DNA of 64,000 bases, taken from contig JAJYYO010000003.1 of NCBI GenBank assembly GCA_021800795.1, forward strand, positions 62,001 through 126,000, in the 5' to 3' direction. The position numbers and the translations under genes were made by a program. The stretch is from Pseudomonadota bacterium. Its GTDB lineage: Bacteria > Pseudomonadota > Gammaproteobacteria > Burkholderiales > Gallionellaceae. The notes beneath the pieces were generated by a model. It saw nothing but the letters and a program-made list of their open reading frames with translations, had not been told where the DNA came from and made no database searches. Below are positions 18,699 to 27,965 of this stretch, in pieces (position 1 is the first letter of the stretch; each line of letters begins with the position of its first letter).

Positions 18699-18997
18699 TT
18701 GTAAACTCTCCGTGATTAAATGACCCCGCCTTCAGTCGAGCAGGTTGCAACATGATAAAACAAATCGAAAAATAAACATATATTTTAAATAAATTATATA
18801 AAAATTATCGGCCAGAAAACCGGATGGCGACACGGCTGTCGGCTCATCTCATGAGCGCCGGCCAGTATTGTGGAAAAAAACGGAGGGAAGTGCAGTTCAA
18901 ACCTGCAAGACAACGCGACAGAAGAGATTAAAAGCCGAATTGAGGGCAGCATCGCCCCCAATCTTTCATAAAACCATTTCGCAGCCAGGGTGATAAC

Positions 18998-19084
18998 CTA
19001 GGCAGCTTTTCCACTGAAAATGATCATGAGCGCCAAACCAAAAAAAGGTGACATGACAAAAATAATTGGTATTGCATTTTCCAT
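18998..19084 (-). CDS. 28-residue membrane peptide, duplicate of the globin's N-terminal helix
   Basis: Starting at ATG 19082-19084 the frame reads MENAIPIIFVMSPFFGLALM and on to IIFSGKAA, then TAG. It matches residues 1-28 of the downstream globin with only a few changes, all conservative. GGGGGA lies eight bases upstream, and an FNR-like site with a -10 box lies further up. It is either a functional single-span micropeptide or the leftover of a duplicated globin gene. Its ribosome site and promoter, and the substitutions keeping hydrophobicity, favour a real peptide. Confidence 0.55.
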   Translation of the reverse strand: MENAIPIIFVMSPFFGLALMIIFSGKAA

Positions 19085-19142
19085 TTTGTAAATCCCCCAT
19101 AGTTAAATAATCCGACCCGGATCAGCCCCAGCCGTGGCCCAG

Positions 19143-19182
19143 AATATATTCAGATGTACTTAACGATATTGATCTATATCAA
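19143..19182 (-). promoter_or_regulatory. FNR/Anr-type site and -10 box (class II arrangement)
   Basis: TTGATCTATATCAA at 19169-19182 is a perfect TTGAT-N4-ATCAA palindrome. On the minus strand the TATATT at 19143-19148 lies about 30 bases downstream (centre to centre), which puts the site near -41 of the predicted start, the normal place for FNR activation. The small membrane peptide (ATG 19084) and then the globin follow. Confidence 0.65.
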
Positions 19183-19306
19183 TATGAGTGCTGATATTGC
19201 GGGGGGTACTGATTGTTTTTTACGTGACAACAGGCTTTGCACAGGCAACCGCTGACATCAAAACCGTTCAAGAAAAGGTATTCCTAGGAGCCGATAACCT
19301 GATTCA

Positions 19307-20164
19307 TCAAGTGCGCTTGCTGACGGGCAGGCCAGCGGCTGATTTGGTTCGTTCCACCAGCAGGGTATACAGCCTGCGGCTGTCCGCGCGCAGCACGGTA
19401 AAAGTCAGTTCGCCCAAATAAAGCCTGTCGCCGCACTTGGGCAGTTGTCCGGCGGCTTTGAGCACCAGACCGCCTATGGTGTCGCACTCTTCGTCGCTGA
19501 AGTCAGAACCCAGGGCTGCATTAAAATCGGCGATCTCGGTATCCGCCTTGACCCGGTAGTGTCCAGATCCGTCGGCGATGATGTTGTCCTCATCGGCATC
19601 GAAGTCATATTCATCCTCGATGTCGCCGACAATCTGTTCCAGCACATCTTCTATCGTCACCATGCCCGACACGCCGCCGTATTCATTCACCACCAGCGCA
19701 ATATGATTGCGGTTGCTGCGAAAATCGCGCAGCAGCACGTTCAGCCGCTTGGCTTCCGGCACGAACACCGCCGGGCGCAGCATATCGCGCACATCGAACT
19801 CTTCTCCTGCATGGTAACGCAGCAAATCCTTCGCCAGCAGAATGCCGATGATATTGTCCCGATCACCCTCGATCACGGGAAAACGCGAGTGCGCCGTTTC
19901 AATGACAAAGGGGATGAATTCTTCAGGAGAGAGGCCGATGTCGATGACATCCATTTGCGCGCGGGGGATCATGATTTCGCGCACCTGCCGTTCGGAGACT
20001 TGCAGCACGCCTTCCATCATGGACAGCGCATCCGCATCCAGCAGATTATTTTCATACGCACCGTGCAGCAATTTGACCAGCTGCTCACGATCTTCCGGTT
20101 CGCGCAGCAGCAGCGCGGACAGGCGTTCCAACAAGGTCGGTTTATGACTCTCAGGCTCAGGCAT
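19307..20164 (-). CDS. corC: CorC/HlyC family CBS-domain protein
   Basis: 285 residues without the N-terminal DUF21 membrane part, as in the short CorC form. Tandem CBS domains span about 65-185 (VREIMIPRAQMDVID, SRFPVIEGDRDNIIGILLAKDLL, NHIALVVNEYGGVSGMVTIEDVLEQIVG). A CorC_HlyC domain spans about 200-280. It is linked to magnesium/cobalt efflux in enterics. It follows ybeY on the same strand with a 9-base gap, the usual proteobacterial order; the lnt gene that often follows corC is not present in the window. Confidence 0.93.
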   Translation of the reverse strand: MPEPESHKPTLLERLSALLLREPEDREQLVKLLHGAYENNLLDADALSMMEGVLQVSERQVREIMIPRAQMDVIDIGLSPEEFIPFVIETAHSRFPVIEGDRDNIIGILLAKDLLRYHAGEEFDVRDMLRPAVFVPEAKRLNVLLRDFRSNRNHIALVVNEYGGVSGMVTIEDVLEQIVGDIEDEYDFDADEDNIIADGSGHYRVKADTEIADFNAALGSDFSDEECDTIGGLVLKAAGQLPKCGDRLYLGELTFTVLRADSRRLYTLLVERTKSAAGLPVSKRT

Positions 20165-20173
20165 TTTTCGGTT

Positions 20174-20617
20174 TCAGACTTCCATATAGGGATCAGGATA
20201 ACGCAATCTTACCATCAAGGCGCTTTCCAATGCTTCCATCTTGACTGCATCGGCATCTTCTTCATGATCGTAACCCTGCAAATGCAGCGCGGCGTGGATG
20301 GCCATGTGCGCGTAATGCGCCTCCAGATCCCGCCCCTCTGCCTCGCTTTCCACAACCGGCGCACAGATCACCACATCGCCTGACAACGGCTCCGTGTCGT
20401 CATACACGAAAGTCAGCACATTGGTCGCATAATCACGGCCGCGATAGGCCTTGTTAAGCTCCCGGCCTTCCGCCTCATCCACGATGCGCAGCGTCATAGA
20501 CACATCGCGCTGCAAGGCGGCTTTGATCCAGCGCCGCCACTGTGGCCGCGTCGGCAGAGTCTCAGCCGCGCTTGCGTACTGCACGGTCAAGGAAAGTACG
20601 GGTTTGGCATCGCTCAT
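20174..20617 (-). CDS. ybeY: Endoribonuclease YbeY (16S rRNA maturation)
   Basis: 147 residues. The zinc-binding signature [14 protein letters not shown] (HxxxHxxGxDH) is complete. Upstream lie [16 protein letters not shown] and [11 protein letters not shown], both typical. It takes part in 16S rRNA 3' processing and ribosome quality control. The start overlaps the miaB stop, so translation is probably coupled. The phoH (ybeZ) gene that usually separates miaB from ybeY is missing here. Confidence 0.95.
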   Translation of the reverse strand: MSDAKPVLSLTVQYASAAETLPTRPQWRRWIKAALQRDVSMTLRIVDEAEGRELNKAYRGRDYATNVLTFVYDDTEPLSGDVVICAPVVESEAEGRDLEAHYAHMAIHAALHLQGYDHEEDADAVKMEALESALMVRLRYPDPYMEV

Positions 20618-21945
20618 GCGATCGTCCCTGCCAGCTCACCGCGCAGGGTATGCCTGACCACCTGAGTCACCTTCACATCCACAAAGCGCCCTATCATGCC
20701 GGGCGAACCCCTGAAATTGATCACGCGGTTGTTGTCGGTGCGCCCTGCCAGCTCCAGCACATCCTTTTTCGATACGCCTTCAACCAGCACGCGCTGCACG
20801 CTGCCCAGCATGGACTGCCCTACTGCATCCTCCTGCGAAGACAGTCTGTCCTGCAAACGTTTCAAACGCGCCGCCTTCACTTCATGGGTGGTATCGTCAT
20901 GCATTTCCGCAGCCGGCGTACCCGGGCGCGGGCTGTACAGATAACTGAAACTGTTATCGAAACCGATTTCATCGATTAATTTAAGCGTCGCCTCGAAATC
21001 CTGCTCGGTCTCGCCGGGGAAGCCTACGATAAAATCCGACGTGATGCAGATGTCAGGGCGCAAGGCGCGCACGCGGCGAATGATGGATTTGTATTCCAGC
21101 ACAGTATGGCCGCGTTTCATCGCCGCCAGCACCCTGTCAGAGCCTGACTGCACCGGCAGATGCAGATGGCTGACCAGCTTGGGCGTATTCGCATACACAT
21201 CGATCAGGCGCTGACTCATATCCTTCGGATGCGAGGTCGTATAGCGGATGCGTGCGATCCCCGGCAGAGCGGCAATGGCCTGCAACAGATAGGCAAAGTC
21301 CACCGTGTCGTCATCCTCTGTCGCACCGGCATAGGCGTTCACGTTCTGACCGATCAGCGTCACCTCTTTAACACCCTGCGCAACCAGTTCTTCCACGTCA
21401 TGCATCACGTCCTTCAGGGGGCGCGACACTTCCTCGCCGCGCGTATAGGGCACCACGCAGAAGGTGCAGTATTTGCTGCACCCTTCCATGATGGCCACAA
21501 AAGCGGAGGATGACGTGGTCTCCGGGGTCGGCAGATGATCGAATTTTTCGTTCTCGGGAAAACTGATATCCACCTGCGAGCGACCCGACTCACGGCGCGC
21601 CTTGATCAGCTCCGGCAAACGGTGCAGCGTCTGCGGCCCGAACACCACATCCACGTAGGGCGCGCGCTTGATGATCACGTCGCCCTCCTGGCTGGCGACA
21701 CAGCCGCCGACGCCGATCAGCAGGTTGGGATTGGCGAGTTTTAGCGTGCGCACCCGCCCCAGGTCGGAAAACACCTTTTCTTCGGCCTTCTCGCGTATCG
21801 AACAGGTATTGAACAGGATGACATCGGCCTCTTCGATCTTGTCGGTCTGCACCATCCCGTCGCAGGCGCGCAACACATCCGCCATCTTGTCCGAGTCGTA
21901 CTCGTTCATCTGGCAGCCATAGGTTTTTATATAGAGTTTATTCAT
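20614..21945 (-). CDS. miaB: tRNA-2-methylthio-N6-dimethylallyladenosine synthase
   Basis: 443 residues, full length. Radical-SAM methylthiotransferase acting on i6A37 of tRNAs reading UNN codons. N-terminal MTTase domain binds a 4Fe-4S cluster ([28 protein letters not shown]). The radical SAM cluster motif is [19 protein letters not shown]-terminal TRAM domain occupies about residues 375-440. Start ATG at 21945. First gene of a miaB-ybeY-corC operon. Confidence 0.97.
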   Translation of the reverse strand: MNKLYIKTYGCQMNEYDSDKMADVLRACDGMVQTDKIEEADVILFNTCSIREKAEEKVFSDLGRVRTLKLANPNLLIGVGGCVASQEGDVIIKRAPYVDVVFGPQTLHRLPELIKARRESGRSQVDISFPENEKFDHLPTPETTSSSAFVAIMEGCSKYCTFCVVPYTRGEEVSRPLKDVMHDVEELVAQGVKEVTLIGQNVNAYAGATEDDDTVDFAYLLQAIAALPGIARIRYTTSHPKDMSQRLIDVYANTPKLVSHLHLPVQSGSDRVLAAMKRGHTVLEYKSIIRRVRALRPDICITSDFIVGFPGETEQDFEATLKLIDEIGFDNSFSYLYSPRPGTPAAEMHDDTTHEVKAARLKRLQDRLSSQEDAVGQSMLGSVQRVLVEGVSKKDVLELAGRTDNNRVINFRGSPGMIGRFVDVKVTQVVRHTLRGELAGTIA

Positions 21946-22039
21946 TGCGGCGTGATGATACCCGTATATTCAGGAAACTTTTATTAATACCAACTTGCGC
22001 CCGATCAGGACACGCAGCATCGGCCGTGATATACAAACG

Positions 22040-22062
22040 AAAAAACCAGCCTGAGCTGGTTC
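22040..22062 (-). terminator. Terminator downstream of tRNA-Met
   Basis: Minus strand: AACCAGCTCAGGCTGGTT followed by a T run, 15 bases after the tRNA 3' end. Confidence 0.8.
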
Positions 22063-22077
22063 TTTCGTGCAACAATT

Positions 22078-22154
22078 TGGTGGTGATAGGTGGATTTGAA
22101 CCACCGACCTCAGCGTTATGAGTGCTGCGCTCTAACCACCTGAGCTATATCACC
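22078..22154 (-). tRNA. tRNA-Met (anticodon CAT)
   Basis: 77 bases with encoded CCA. The acceptor stem pairs GGTGATA with TATCACC, the anticodon loop is CTCATAA, and the T arm contains GGTTCAAATCC. The sequence resembles elongator tRNA-Met of betaproteobacteria and lacks the unpaired first base of the initiator. A lysidine-modified tRNA-Ile(CAT) cannot be fully excluded without a model search. Confidence 0.9.
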
Positions 22155-22191
22155 GAAGAGGTCGGCATTGTCCGGATTTCACCCCACCCTG

Positions 22192-22890
22192 TCAATGGCA
22201 AGCAACACGCTTTAGCTCGCTTGTTGCAAAATTTTTCTGCAATACGGTCAATTTATCGCTCGTTTGTGCATCCAGACCGTTCATGACAAACACCACCGTA
22301 TGGCTTTTGCTGGATTTCTCACCCAGTTGCGCTGTACGAATATCTTTGCTGCGCAATCCGTCGAGGAAATTTTGCGCCGATTCCCGCGTCTTGAATACCC
22401 CGAGCGAAATGGCATTCAGCCACTCGCCCGCATCCTGCACCACAAAATAATCCATCACGCCGCGCGCCTTGAGCTGTGCCAATTTTTCGTTCACCGCCGC
22501 TTTATCCTTTAACGGCGCAATGTATACCCAGTAACCCGTCGCATGACTGGTTTCACGCTGGCTCAGTTTATCGCCCAGTTGCAATTCCTTCAAACTCTTC
22601 GCGACACGGTCGATATCCGCGCCTGAAAACTCGCCCCATTCAAAACAGCCGGGTTTAACCGCCACCGCAGGGGCGGAAGCCGGCAGCGCCGGCGCCGCAG
22701 AGATGGCCGCCGCAGACGCTACCGATGCAACAGCCGAAGCCGCCTGCTTTTTCTCATTGATCAGACTGATTTTCTCTTCATGCAGGGGCGTCGGCGCCGA
22801 TGCGGTCTGCGCGTCATCCAGTATGCCCGACTTCATCACTGCAAATAAAATCACGTTCACTGCGACCAGCAGCCAGAAAAATATTTTCAT
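22192..22890 (-). CDS. SPOR-domain protein, membrane-anchored
   Basis: 232 residues. N-terminal membrane helix (about 4-20), a long Ala/Pro/Ser-rich linker (30-78), and a C-terminal SPOR-like domain (about 110-185, with GYWVYIAPLKDKAAVNEKL and FFVV-type strands). SPOR domains bind denuded peptidoglycan, often at the division site. It overlaps the coaX stop by four bases, an arrangement common in betaproteobacteria. Its precise role is not known. Confidence 0.8.
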   Translation of the reverse strand: MKIFFWLLVAVNVILFAVMKSGILDDAQTASAPTPLHEEKISLINEKKQAASAVASVASAAAISAAPALPASAPAVAVKPGCFEWGEFSGADIDRVAKSLKELQLGDKLSQRETSHATGYWVYIAPLKDKAAVNEKLAQLKARGVMDYFVVQDAGEWLNAISLGVFKTRESAQNFLDGLRSKDIRTAQLGEKSSKSHTVVFVMNGLDAQTSDKLTVLQKNFATSELKRVACH

Positions 22891-23594
22891 GCTCTATCCG
22901 CTTCCTTGGCGATTAACAACAAACCCTGCAATACCAGATTATCCACGATCTGCACCTTCAGGTGCGGCGACAACAAATGCGCAGCCCCCCCGCTCAGCAA
23001 CACGGGCGCTGCGGCATCCAGCAGCGCATGCTGCCGCTGTATGGCGCCACAGCTGGCCTGTATCGCACCGCTGTAGATGGCATCATTCGTGTTGCGCGGA
23101 AAATCGGCATAGCCGCCTCCCGCCACCCCCAACTGCGCTGTTCCTGCGGTCAAACTACGCTGCATCAATTCGACCCCGGGCAATATCAGTCCACCCATGA
23201 ACTCGCCTGCGCCGGAGAGCGCATCTATCGTGGTTGCCGTACCGCTGGAGACCACCAGACAGGCCGCGCCGACAAGATGCCACGCCGCGATCAGCGCCGC
23301 CCAGCGATCACTGCCCAGTTGATCGGGACGGTCATAACGGTTGCGCACCCCGCATTGCGCCGCCTGCGCCACTATGAATTCCAGAGGCCAATGCGCGCAG
23401 GCATCGCTGATCTGCCGCGCAACGTCATCGCCTGCCACATTGCTTGCCCAGACTTGTTGCACAGGACCGTATTCTGCAAGGTTCAATTCGCCTGCCCGAC
23501 TGACAGGCAAGGTCCGCACAGCCGACCAGTCACCGCCCTCTACACTGGCCAACTTGATATTGGTATTTCCCGCATCGATCAGCAATCTTTTCAA
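22887..23594 (-). CDS. coaX: Type III pantothenate kinase
   Basis: 235 residues. Phosphorylates pantothenate, the first step of CoA synthesis. ASKHA-fold motifs are LLIDAGNTNIK (phosphate binding), LGSDRWAALIAAWH, VSSGTATTIDAL and GGLILPG. The best start is TTG at 23594, whose TGA-overlapping position (TTGA) couples it to birA; an upstream in-frame start would lie deep inside birA. CoaX beside BirA is the usual arrangement in this class. Confidence 0.94.
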   Translation of the reverse strand: MKRLLIDAGNTNIKLASVEGGDWSAVRTLPVSRAGELNLAEYGPVQQVWASNVAGDDVARQISDACAHWPLEFIVAQAAQCGVRNRYDRPDQLGSDRWAALIAAWHLVGAACLVVSSGTATTIDALSGAGEFMGGLILPGVELMQRSLTAGTAQLGVAGGGYADFPRNTNDAIYSGAIQASCGAIQRQHALLDAAAPVLLSGGAAHLLSPHLKVQIVDNLVLQGLLLIAKEADRA

Positions 23595-24550
23595 GATGCC
23601 ACTCCCACTTCGCCGGAATTGAATTGCCGGATTCCCTGTGCCGTTTCCAGACGCAACTCTCCGGCATCCGTCACGCCGCGTGCGATCCCCTGAACGCACG
23701 AGCCATCCGGCATTTTCAGCTGGATGGGCATATCCTGCTGCGCGTGATAACGCTCCCATTCACGGCAAAAAGGTGCAAAACCCGCAATGGCGAATTCATC
23801 CAACACCCGCGCCAGCTCCTGCAATAAAGCCGCCAGCAACGGATTGCGCGTGGGCGGCGCAGCACATACCTGATTAAGTGCTGCGGCAGGCTGATCGATT
23901 GCCCGAGCGATCATCAAAGGCAGGCTGCAATTGATGCCGATGCCGATCACCACGGTGCTCGGGCCATACATATCGCCCTGCGCCTCGATCAGCACGCCGC
24001 CCAGCTTGCCACCAGGCGCCAGAATATCGTTCGGCCACTTTAGTCCCACACCCGCTGCGTTAAATTTTTCAAGTGCGCGGAAAATAGCCACGCCCACCGC
24101 CAGGCTCAATCCGGACAAGGCATTCAGACCGCAATCGAAGCGCCACAACAGCGAAAAGGTCAACGCATTGCCCAGACCGGAATGCCAGACACGACCGATA
24201 CGGCCGCGTCCGCCCGTCTGCAATTCCACCGCCAGTACCGTACCGCAAGGTGCGCCAGCACGCCGCATCAACTCGGTGTTACTGGAGGCTGCCTGTTGCA
24301 ATATTTCAATCTGAAAACGCGCCGCATCCGCACCCAGACAGCGCCCGATCTCATCACCATCCAGAAAATGCCAGGGCTCGGCCAGACGGTAACCGCGTCC
24401 GCGTATGCGCTGCAACTGCACGCCCGCTACACCGGCCAGCGCGTTGTGCACCGAGGCGCGCGAAATGCCCAGCTGACGCCCCAGCGCCTCCCCCGAATGA
24501 AATTCGCCGTCAGCGAGCTGCCGCAACAATTGCCAGGTGCGCGGAGTCAT
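23591..24550 (-). CDS. birA: Biotin--[acetyl-CoA-carboxylase] ligase / biotin repressor
   Basis: 319 residues. N-terminal helix-turn-helix (about 5-60: GEALGRQLGISRASVHNAL) suggests the two-role form that both attaches biotin and represses. The ligase domain holds the biotinyl-AMP loop GGRGRIGRVW, then LKWPNDILAPGGKLGGVLIE and VIGIGINC. It ends overlapping coaX by four bases. Confidence 0.95.
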   Translation of the reverse strand: MTPRTWQLLRQLADGEFHSGEALGRQLGISRASVHNALAGVAGVQLQRIRGRGYRLAEPWHFLDGDEIGRCLGADAARFQIEILQQAASSNTELMRRAGAPCGTVLAVELQTGGRGRIGRVWHSGLGNALTFSLLWRFDCGLNALSGLSLAVGVAIFRALEKFNAAGVGLKWPNDILAPGGKLGGVLIEAQGDMYGPSTVVIGIGINCSLPLMIARAIDQPAAALNQVCAAPPTRNPLLAALLQELARVLDEFAIAGFAPFCREWERYHAQQDMPIQLKMPDGSCVQGIARGVTDAGELRLETAQGIRQFNSGEVGVAS

Positions 24551-24566
24551 TTAACGTTCCGAGTCA

Positions 24567-24965
24567 TCATTTCAAGGTCAGATGCACAACCAGTTCCGAG
24601 TACAAACGCAGCACGCCATCCGTAGTCAGCAAATGGGCAGGCAGGGACTGCGCCTGAGCGATGAGCAAACGGTCAAACGGATCGCGATGGTGCCAGGGTA
24701 AACTCGCCAGCAGGTAGCAATCCTCACCCTTCACAGGCAACTCTGAAAAACCGGTATCAAGGGCGAGCCTGTGTATATCTTCCGGATTAAAATCAAAATT
24801 ATTGCGATTCAACGAACGCTTGACCGCCACTTCCCAGATACTGGCAGAACTGAAATAAACCGTATTGGACTGATCGGACAAGTCGGCGGCAACCTGCTGC
24901 GGCAGGCGCTCCGGCGCGAGCAAAGCCGCCAGCAATATATTGGTATCCAGCAAATAAACGCGCAT
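24567..24965 (-). CDS. vapC: PIN-domain ribonuclease toxin (VapC family)
   Basis: 132 residues. PIN fold with the acidic set Asp7 (LLDTNILL), Glu45 (SIWEVAVK), Asp95 (RDPFDRLLIAQA) and the later TTDG. Would cut RNA, frequently tRNA, when free of its antitoxin. Overlaps the antitoxin stop by one base, the standard toxin-antitoxin layout. Confidence 0.93.
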   Translation of the reverse strand: MRVYLLDTNILLAALLAPERLPQQVAADLSDQSNTVYFSSASIWEVAVKRSLNRNNFDFNPEDIHRLALDTGFSELPVKGEDCYLLASLPWHHRDPFDRLLIAQAQSLPAHLLTTDGVLRLYSELVVHLTLK

Positions 24966-25207
24966 TACCTGCCCTGCTCGAACATCCCGGCAATTTCACC
25001 AGCGTTCAGGTTGTCGAAGTCTTCGGGAAAAGTAAATTGCGGCTTACCCAGACCCAGCATGCGCGGCGTTTTGACTGAAGTTGCCAAAGCCACCAGACGC
25101 GCCACGGGTTTACCGGCACGTGCAATGACGATCTCATCTCCCGCCTCCGCCTGCTCGACAAACCGCGAAAACTGCGTCTTGGCCTCATGGATATTAACGA
25201 TTTGCAT
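24965..25207 (-). CDS. vapB: Phd/YefM-type antitoxin
   Basis: 80 residues beginning MQIVNIHEAKTQFSRFVEQA, the DNA-binding Phd/YefM N-terminus, followed by GDEIVIARAGKPVARLV. The C-terminal 35 residues should wrap the PIN toxin. Start ATG is at 25205-25207; longer readings upstream have no domain support. It probably represses its own promoter in the 200-base gap before ychF. Confidence 0.92.
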   Translation of the reverse strand: MQIVNIHEAKTQFSRFVEQAEAGDEIVIARAGKPVARLVALATSVKTPRMLGLGKPQFTFPEDFDNLNAGEIAGMFEQGR

Positions 25208-25356
25208 GGCATACCTCTGTCTATCAAGTGGACTAATGTTAGTCCAAATTTGGATTTCCAACAAGCACCGACATGATAATCGCGGCAACGGGTGTTGCCG
25301 CACCATCCTCCGGCTACACGTTAAACCGCGATTGACAATCACAAGCGCCGAATGCA

Positions 25357-25394
25357 CAAAACCCCTGCCATCAGCCACGATGAACAGGGGTTTG
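25357..25394 (-). terminator. Terminator after ychF
   Basis: Minus strand AAACCCCTG...CAGGGGTTTT inverted repeat with a short T run, 20 bases past the ychF stop. Confidence 0.65.
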
Positions 25395-25413
25395 CAAGTA
25401 AATCCGATCCGAT

Positions 25414-26505
25414 TCAGACGTTGAACAGGAAATTCATCACGTCGCCATCCTGCACCACGTAGTCCTTGCCTTCGACGCGCATCTTGCCTTTCTCCTTGGC
25501 GCCTGCTTCACCGCCACAGGCGATGAAGTCGCTGTAGGAAATCGTCTGCGCGCGGATGAAGCCGCGCTCAAAATCGGTGTGAATCACGCCCGCTGCCTGC
25601 GGTGCGGTATCGCCCTTGTGGATGGTCCAGGCGCGCACTTCCTTCACCCCGGCGGTGAAGTAGGTTTGCAGACCCAGCAGGTCGTAACCGGTGCGTATCA
25701 ACTTATTCAGACCGGGTTCATCCAGCCCCAGATCGGCCAGAAATTCCAGTTTGTCCGCATCGTCCAGATCGGCCAGTTCGGCTTCGATCTTCGCGCACAG
25801 CGCCACCACCGGCGCGCCTTCCCTGGCCGCATGTTCGCGCAGACGGTCCAGGTGGGGATTGTTCTCGAAGCCGTCTTCCAGCACGTTGCCGACATACATC
25901 GCAGGCTTGATGGTCAACAGGCACAGGGGTTTCAGGATTTCCTTGTCGTCATCCGAGAGTGCGAAAGTGCGTGCGGGTTTGCCTTCATTCAGATGCGGCA
26001 ACAGCTTTTCCAGCACCGCCACCAGCTTGATTGCGTCCTTGTCGCCCGACTTGGCTTTCTTGCCATCGCGGTGCATCGTGCGCTCGACCACCGACATATC
26101 GGCCAGCGCAAGCTCCGTGATGATAGTTTCGATGTCGGAAATCGGATCGACGCGCCCCGTGACATGAATCACGTTCGGATCGTCAAAACAGCGCACCACA
26201 TTGACGATGGCATCGGTCTCGCGGATATTGGCGAGAAACTGGTTGCCCAGACCTTCGCCTTTTGATGCGCCCGCCACAAGACCCGCGATATCGACGAATT
26301 CGACAATGGCAGGCTGCATGCGCTGCGGCTTGACGATTTTGGCCAGCTCGGCCATGCGCGGGTCCGGCACTTCGACGATGCCGACGTTGGGCTCGATAGT
26401 GCAGAAGGGATAGTTCTCCGCTGCAATGCCTGCCTTGGTCAGCGCGTTAAAAAGTGTGCTCTTCCCTACGTTTGGCAATCCTACGATACCGCATTTCAAA
26501 CTCAT
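25414..26505 (-). CDS. ychF: Redox-regulated ATPase YchF
   Basis: 363 residues. Obg-like P-loop protein preferring [20 protein letters not shown] is the P-loop; [20 protein letters not shown] is the switch II region. A TGS domain occupies the C-terminus ([27 protein letters not shown]...). Adjacent to pth as in most proteobacteria. A palindromic AT-rich repeat separates it from pth. Confidence 0.97.
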   Translation of the reverse strand: MSLKCGIVGLPNVGKSTLFNALTKAGIAAENYPFCTIEPNVGIVEVPDPRMAELAKIVKPQRMQPAIVEFVDIAGLVAGASKGEGLGNQFLANIRETDAIVNVVRCFDDPNVIHVTGRVDPISDIETIITELALADMSVVERTMHRDGKKAKSGDKDAIKLVAVLEKLLPHLNEGKPARTFALSDDDKEILKPLCLLTIKPAMYVGNVLEDGFENNPHLDRLREHAAREGAPVVALCAKIEAELADLDDADKLEFLADLGLDEPGLNKLIRTGYDLLGLQTYFTAGVKEVRAWTIHKGDTAPQAAGVIHTDFERGFIRAQTISYSDFIACGGEAGAKEKGKMRVEGKDYVVQDGDVMNFLFNV

Positions 26506-26530
26506 GACTTATGCTTTCTATAAAAATTCA

Positions 26531-26606
26531 GGATTGAGGATTGTGGATTGAGTTAAAAACGGAGCAGGGGTTTTCTTCAATCCTCACTCCTCGATCCTCA
26601 ATCCTT
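26531..26606. repeat. Inverted GGATTGAG/CTCAATCC repeat between ychF and pth
   Basis: Runs of GGATTGAGGATTGTGGATTG face CAATCCTCACTCCTCGATCC, so the whole could fold into a long imperfect hairpin. Similar CAATCCACGATCCTGAAT text lies before bpt (about 2920-2940). Confidence 0.55.
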
Positions 26607-26608
26607 AC

Positions 26609-27184
26609 TTACTTGCTGTGCAGTTTCAGCATCGCCGCTTCGGCTTTTCCTTCGACAATCAGCGACGCAATGTTCAGCGATTGCTGCATGGCCTCATTGA
26701 TCAATTCGCGCTCTTCCTTGCGCGGATCGTTCAACACGTAATTGACCACTTCATTTCGCTCGCCAGGATGACCGATACCCAGCCGCAACCGCCAGAAATC
26801 GCGCGTCCCGAGCTGTGCGATGATGTCCTTCAGACCATTGTGTCCGCCGTGCCCGCCGCCCATTTTCAGACGCGCAATGCCGGGCTGCAAATCCAGCTCA
26901 TCGTGCACCACCAGAATTTCTGAGGGCAGAATCTTGTAGAACTGCGCCACGGCGGCAACCGAACGCCCGGACAGATTCATGAAACTCTGCGGCTTGAGCA
27001 GAAACACCTCGTTGCCGCCCACCATACCGCGCGCCAGCAGTCCGTAAAATTTGCTTTCAGAGCTGAAATTCATTCGCCCGGTGCGGGCGAGTTCATCCGC
27101 CCACCAGAATCCGGCATTGTGTCGGGTGGTTTCGTAGTCGCGACCCGGATTTCCCAGGCCTGCAATTAAACGTATTTGGCTCAT
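26609..27184 (-). CDS. pth: Peptidyl-tRNA hydrolase
   Basis: 191 residues. Releases tRNA from aborted peptidyl-tRNA. Motifs: GLGNPGRDYETTRHNAGFW with the catalytic His, KPQSFMNLSG, VVHDELDL with the catalytic Asp, and GGGHGGHNGLKDI. ATG at 27184 is preferred; a TTG twelve bases upstream adds four residues. No clear ribosome site is seen because the rplY terminator sits in its leader. Confidence 0.96.
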   Translation of the reverse strand: MSQIRLIAGLGNPGRDYETTRHNAGFWWADELARTGRMNFSSESKFYGLLARGMVGGNEVFLLKPQSFMNLSGRSVAAVAQFYKILPSEILVVHDELDLQPGIARLKMGGGHGGHNGLKDIIAQLGTRDFWRLRLGIGHPGERNEVVNYVLNDPRKEERELINEAMQQSLNIASLIVEGKAEAAMLKLHSK

Positions 27185-27186
27185 AT

Positions 27187-27232
27187 TTAAAAACAAAAAC
27201 CCGCCATGCCGTAATCAGCAATGGCGGGTTTC
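27187..27232 (-). terminator. Terminator between rplY and pth
   Basis: Minus strand AACCCGCCATTGC...GGCATGGCGGGTTTTTGTTTTT, a strong hairpin with T tail that ends right before the pth start. It may attenuate read-through into pth. Confidence 0.8.
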
Positions 27233-27247
27233 AAAGGATATATCCTG

Positions 27248-27877
27248 TTACTTCTTGGCAGCAGGTGCAGCCGCTTCAGTTTCCACCGCAGCTGCCGCTT
27301 CCACCGCGCCGCGCGGCACATGCACTGTCGCGACCACGCCTTCGCCGGTGTGCTCACCATGCGCGGCAAGCTCAACGCCTTTAGGCAGCGCCAGATCGGC
27401 CAGATGCACTGAATGGCCCAGTTCCAGACCACCCAGATCCACTTCGATAAAGGCAGGCAGATCGGCCGGCAGACAAGTGACGTCCACATCGATCATCACG
27501 TGGCTGATCTTGCCGCCGCCGGTTTTGACGCCGGGTGCGATTTCTTCGTTAACAAAATGCAAAGGCACCTTGATATGAATCTTCTTGCTCAAATCAACGC
27601 GCTGAAAATCCAGATGCTGAACCTGCTGACGGAACGGGTGATTGACAAAGGCGCGCAATTGCACGGCTTCTTCCTTGCCATCCAGGTTCATGGTCAAGAC
27701 GGATGCGTGAAACGATTCTGCGCGCAACTTGTAATACATCTCGTTGTGGTTCATTTCGATCATCACGGCATCGCCTGAACCGTAAACCACGCCGGGTACG
27801 GAACCGGCTTTACGCAGACGGCGGCTCGCACCCGTACCTTGCGTTTTGCGTGTTGTTGCGTTGAATGTTGTTGTCAT
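27248..27877 (-). CDS. rplY: Ribosomal protein bL25, CTC form
   Basis: 209 residues: bL25 core (about 5-95, with RLRKAGSVPGVVYGSG and VNHPFRQQVQHLDFQRV) plus the C-terminal TL5/CTC domain and an Ala/Glu-rich tail. Binds 5S rRNA in the large subunit. Start is ATG 27875-27877; the open frame continues upstream only through repeat sequence. It lies between prs and pth, as is usual in the class. Confidence 0.96.
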   Translation of the reverse strand: MTTTFNATTRKTQGTGASRRLRKAGSVPGVVYGSGDAVMIEMNHNEMYYKLRAESFHASVLTMNLDGKEEAVQLRAFVNHPFRQQVQHLDFQRVDLSKKIHIKVPLHFVNEEIAPGVKTGGGKISHVMIDVDVTCLPADLPAFIEVDLGGLELGHSVHLADLALPKGVELAAHGEHTGEGVVATVHVPRGAVEAAAAVETEAAAPAAKK

Positions 27878-27965
27878 TTTACTTCTCCAAAAAAAGAATC
27901 GACCGCGACCAGTCGACTCAAACAACGGCAACCAACATGGCTGCCGCAAAACCTTTAACTCTAAA

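Larger units (their letters stand above)
18699..19306. other. Intergenic region between globin and corC
   Basis: 608 bases. Besides the micropeptide and the FNR-type promoter described separately, it has a very AT-rich stretch at about 18760-18805, probably part of the globin's own promoter, and nothing else I can support. Confidence 0.5.

Noticed and set aside
19188-19421. 77-codon open frame facing corC
   Set aside because: Mostly overlaps the corC 3' end on the other strand; no support of its own.
22078-22154. tRNA-Ile2 (lysidine-modified CAT anticodon) instead of tRNA-Met
   Set aside because: Stem sequences look closer to elongator Met, though only a covariance model would settle it.
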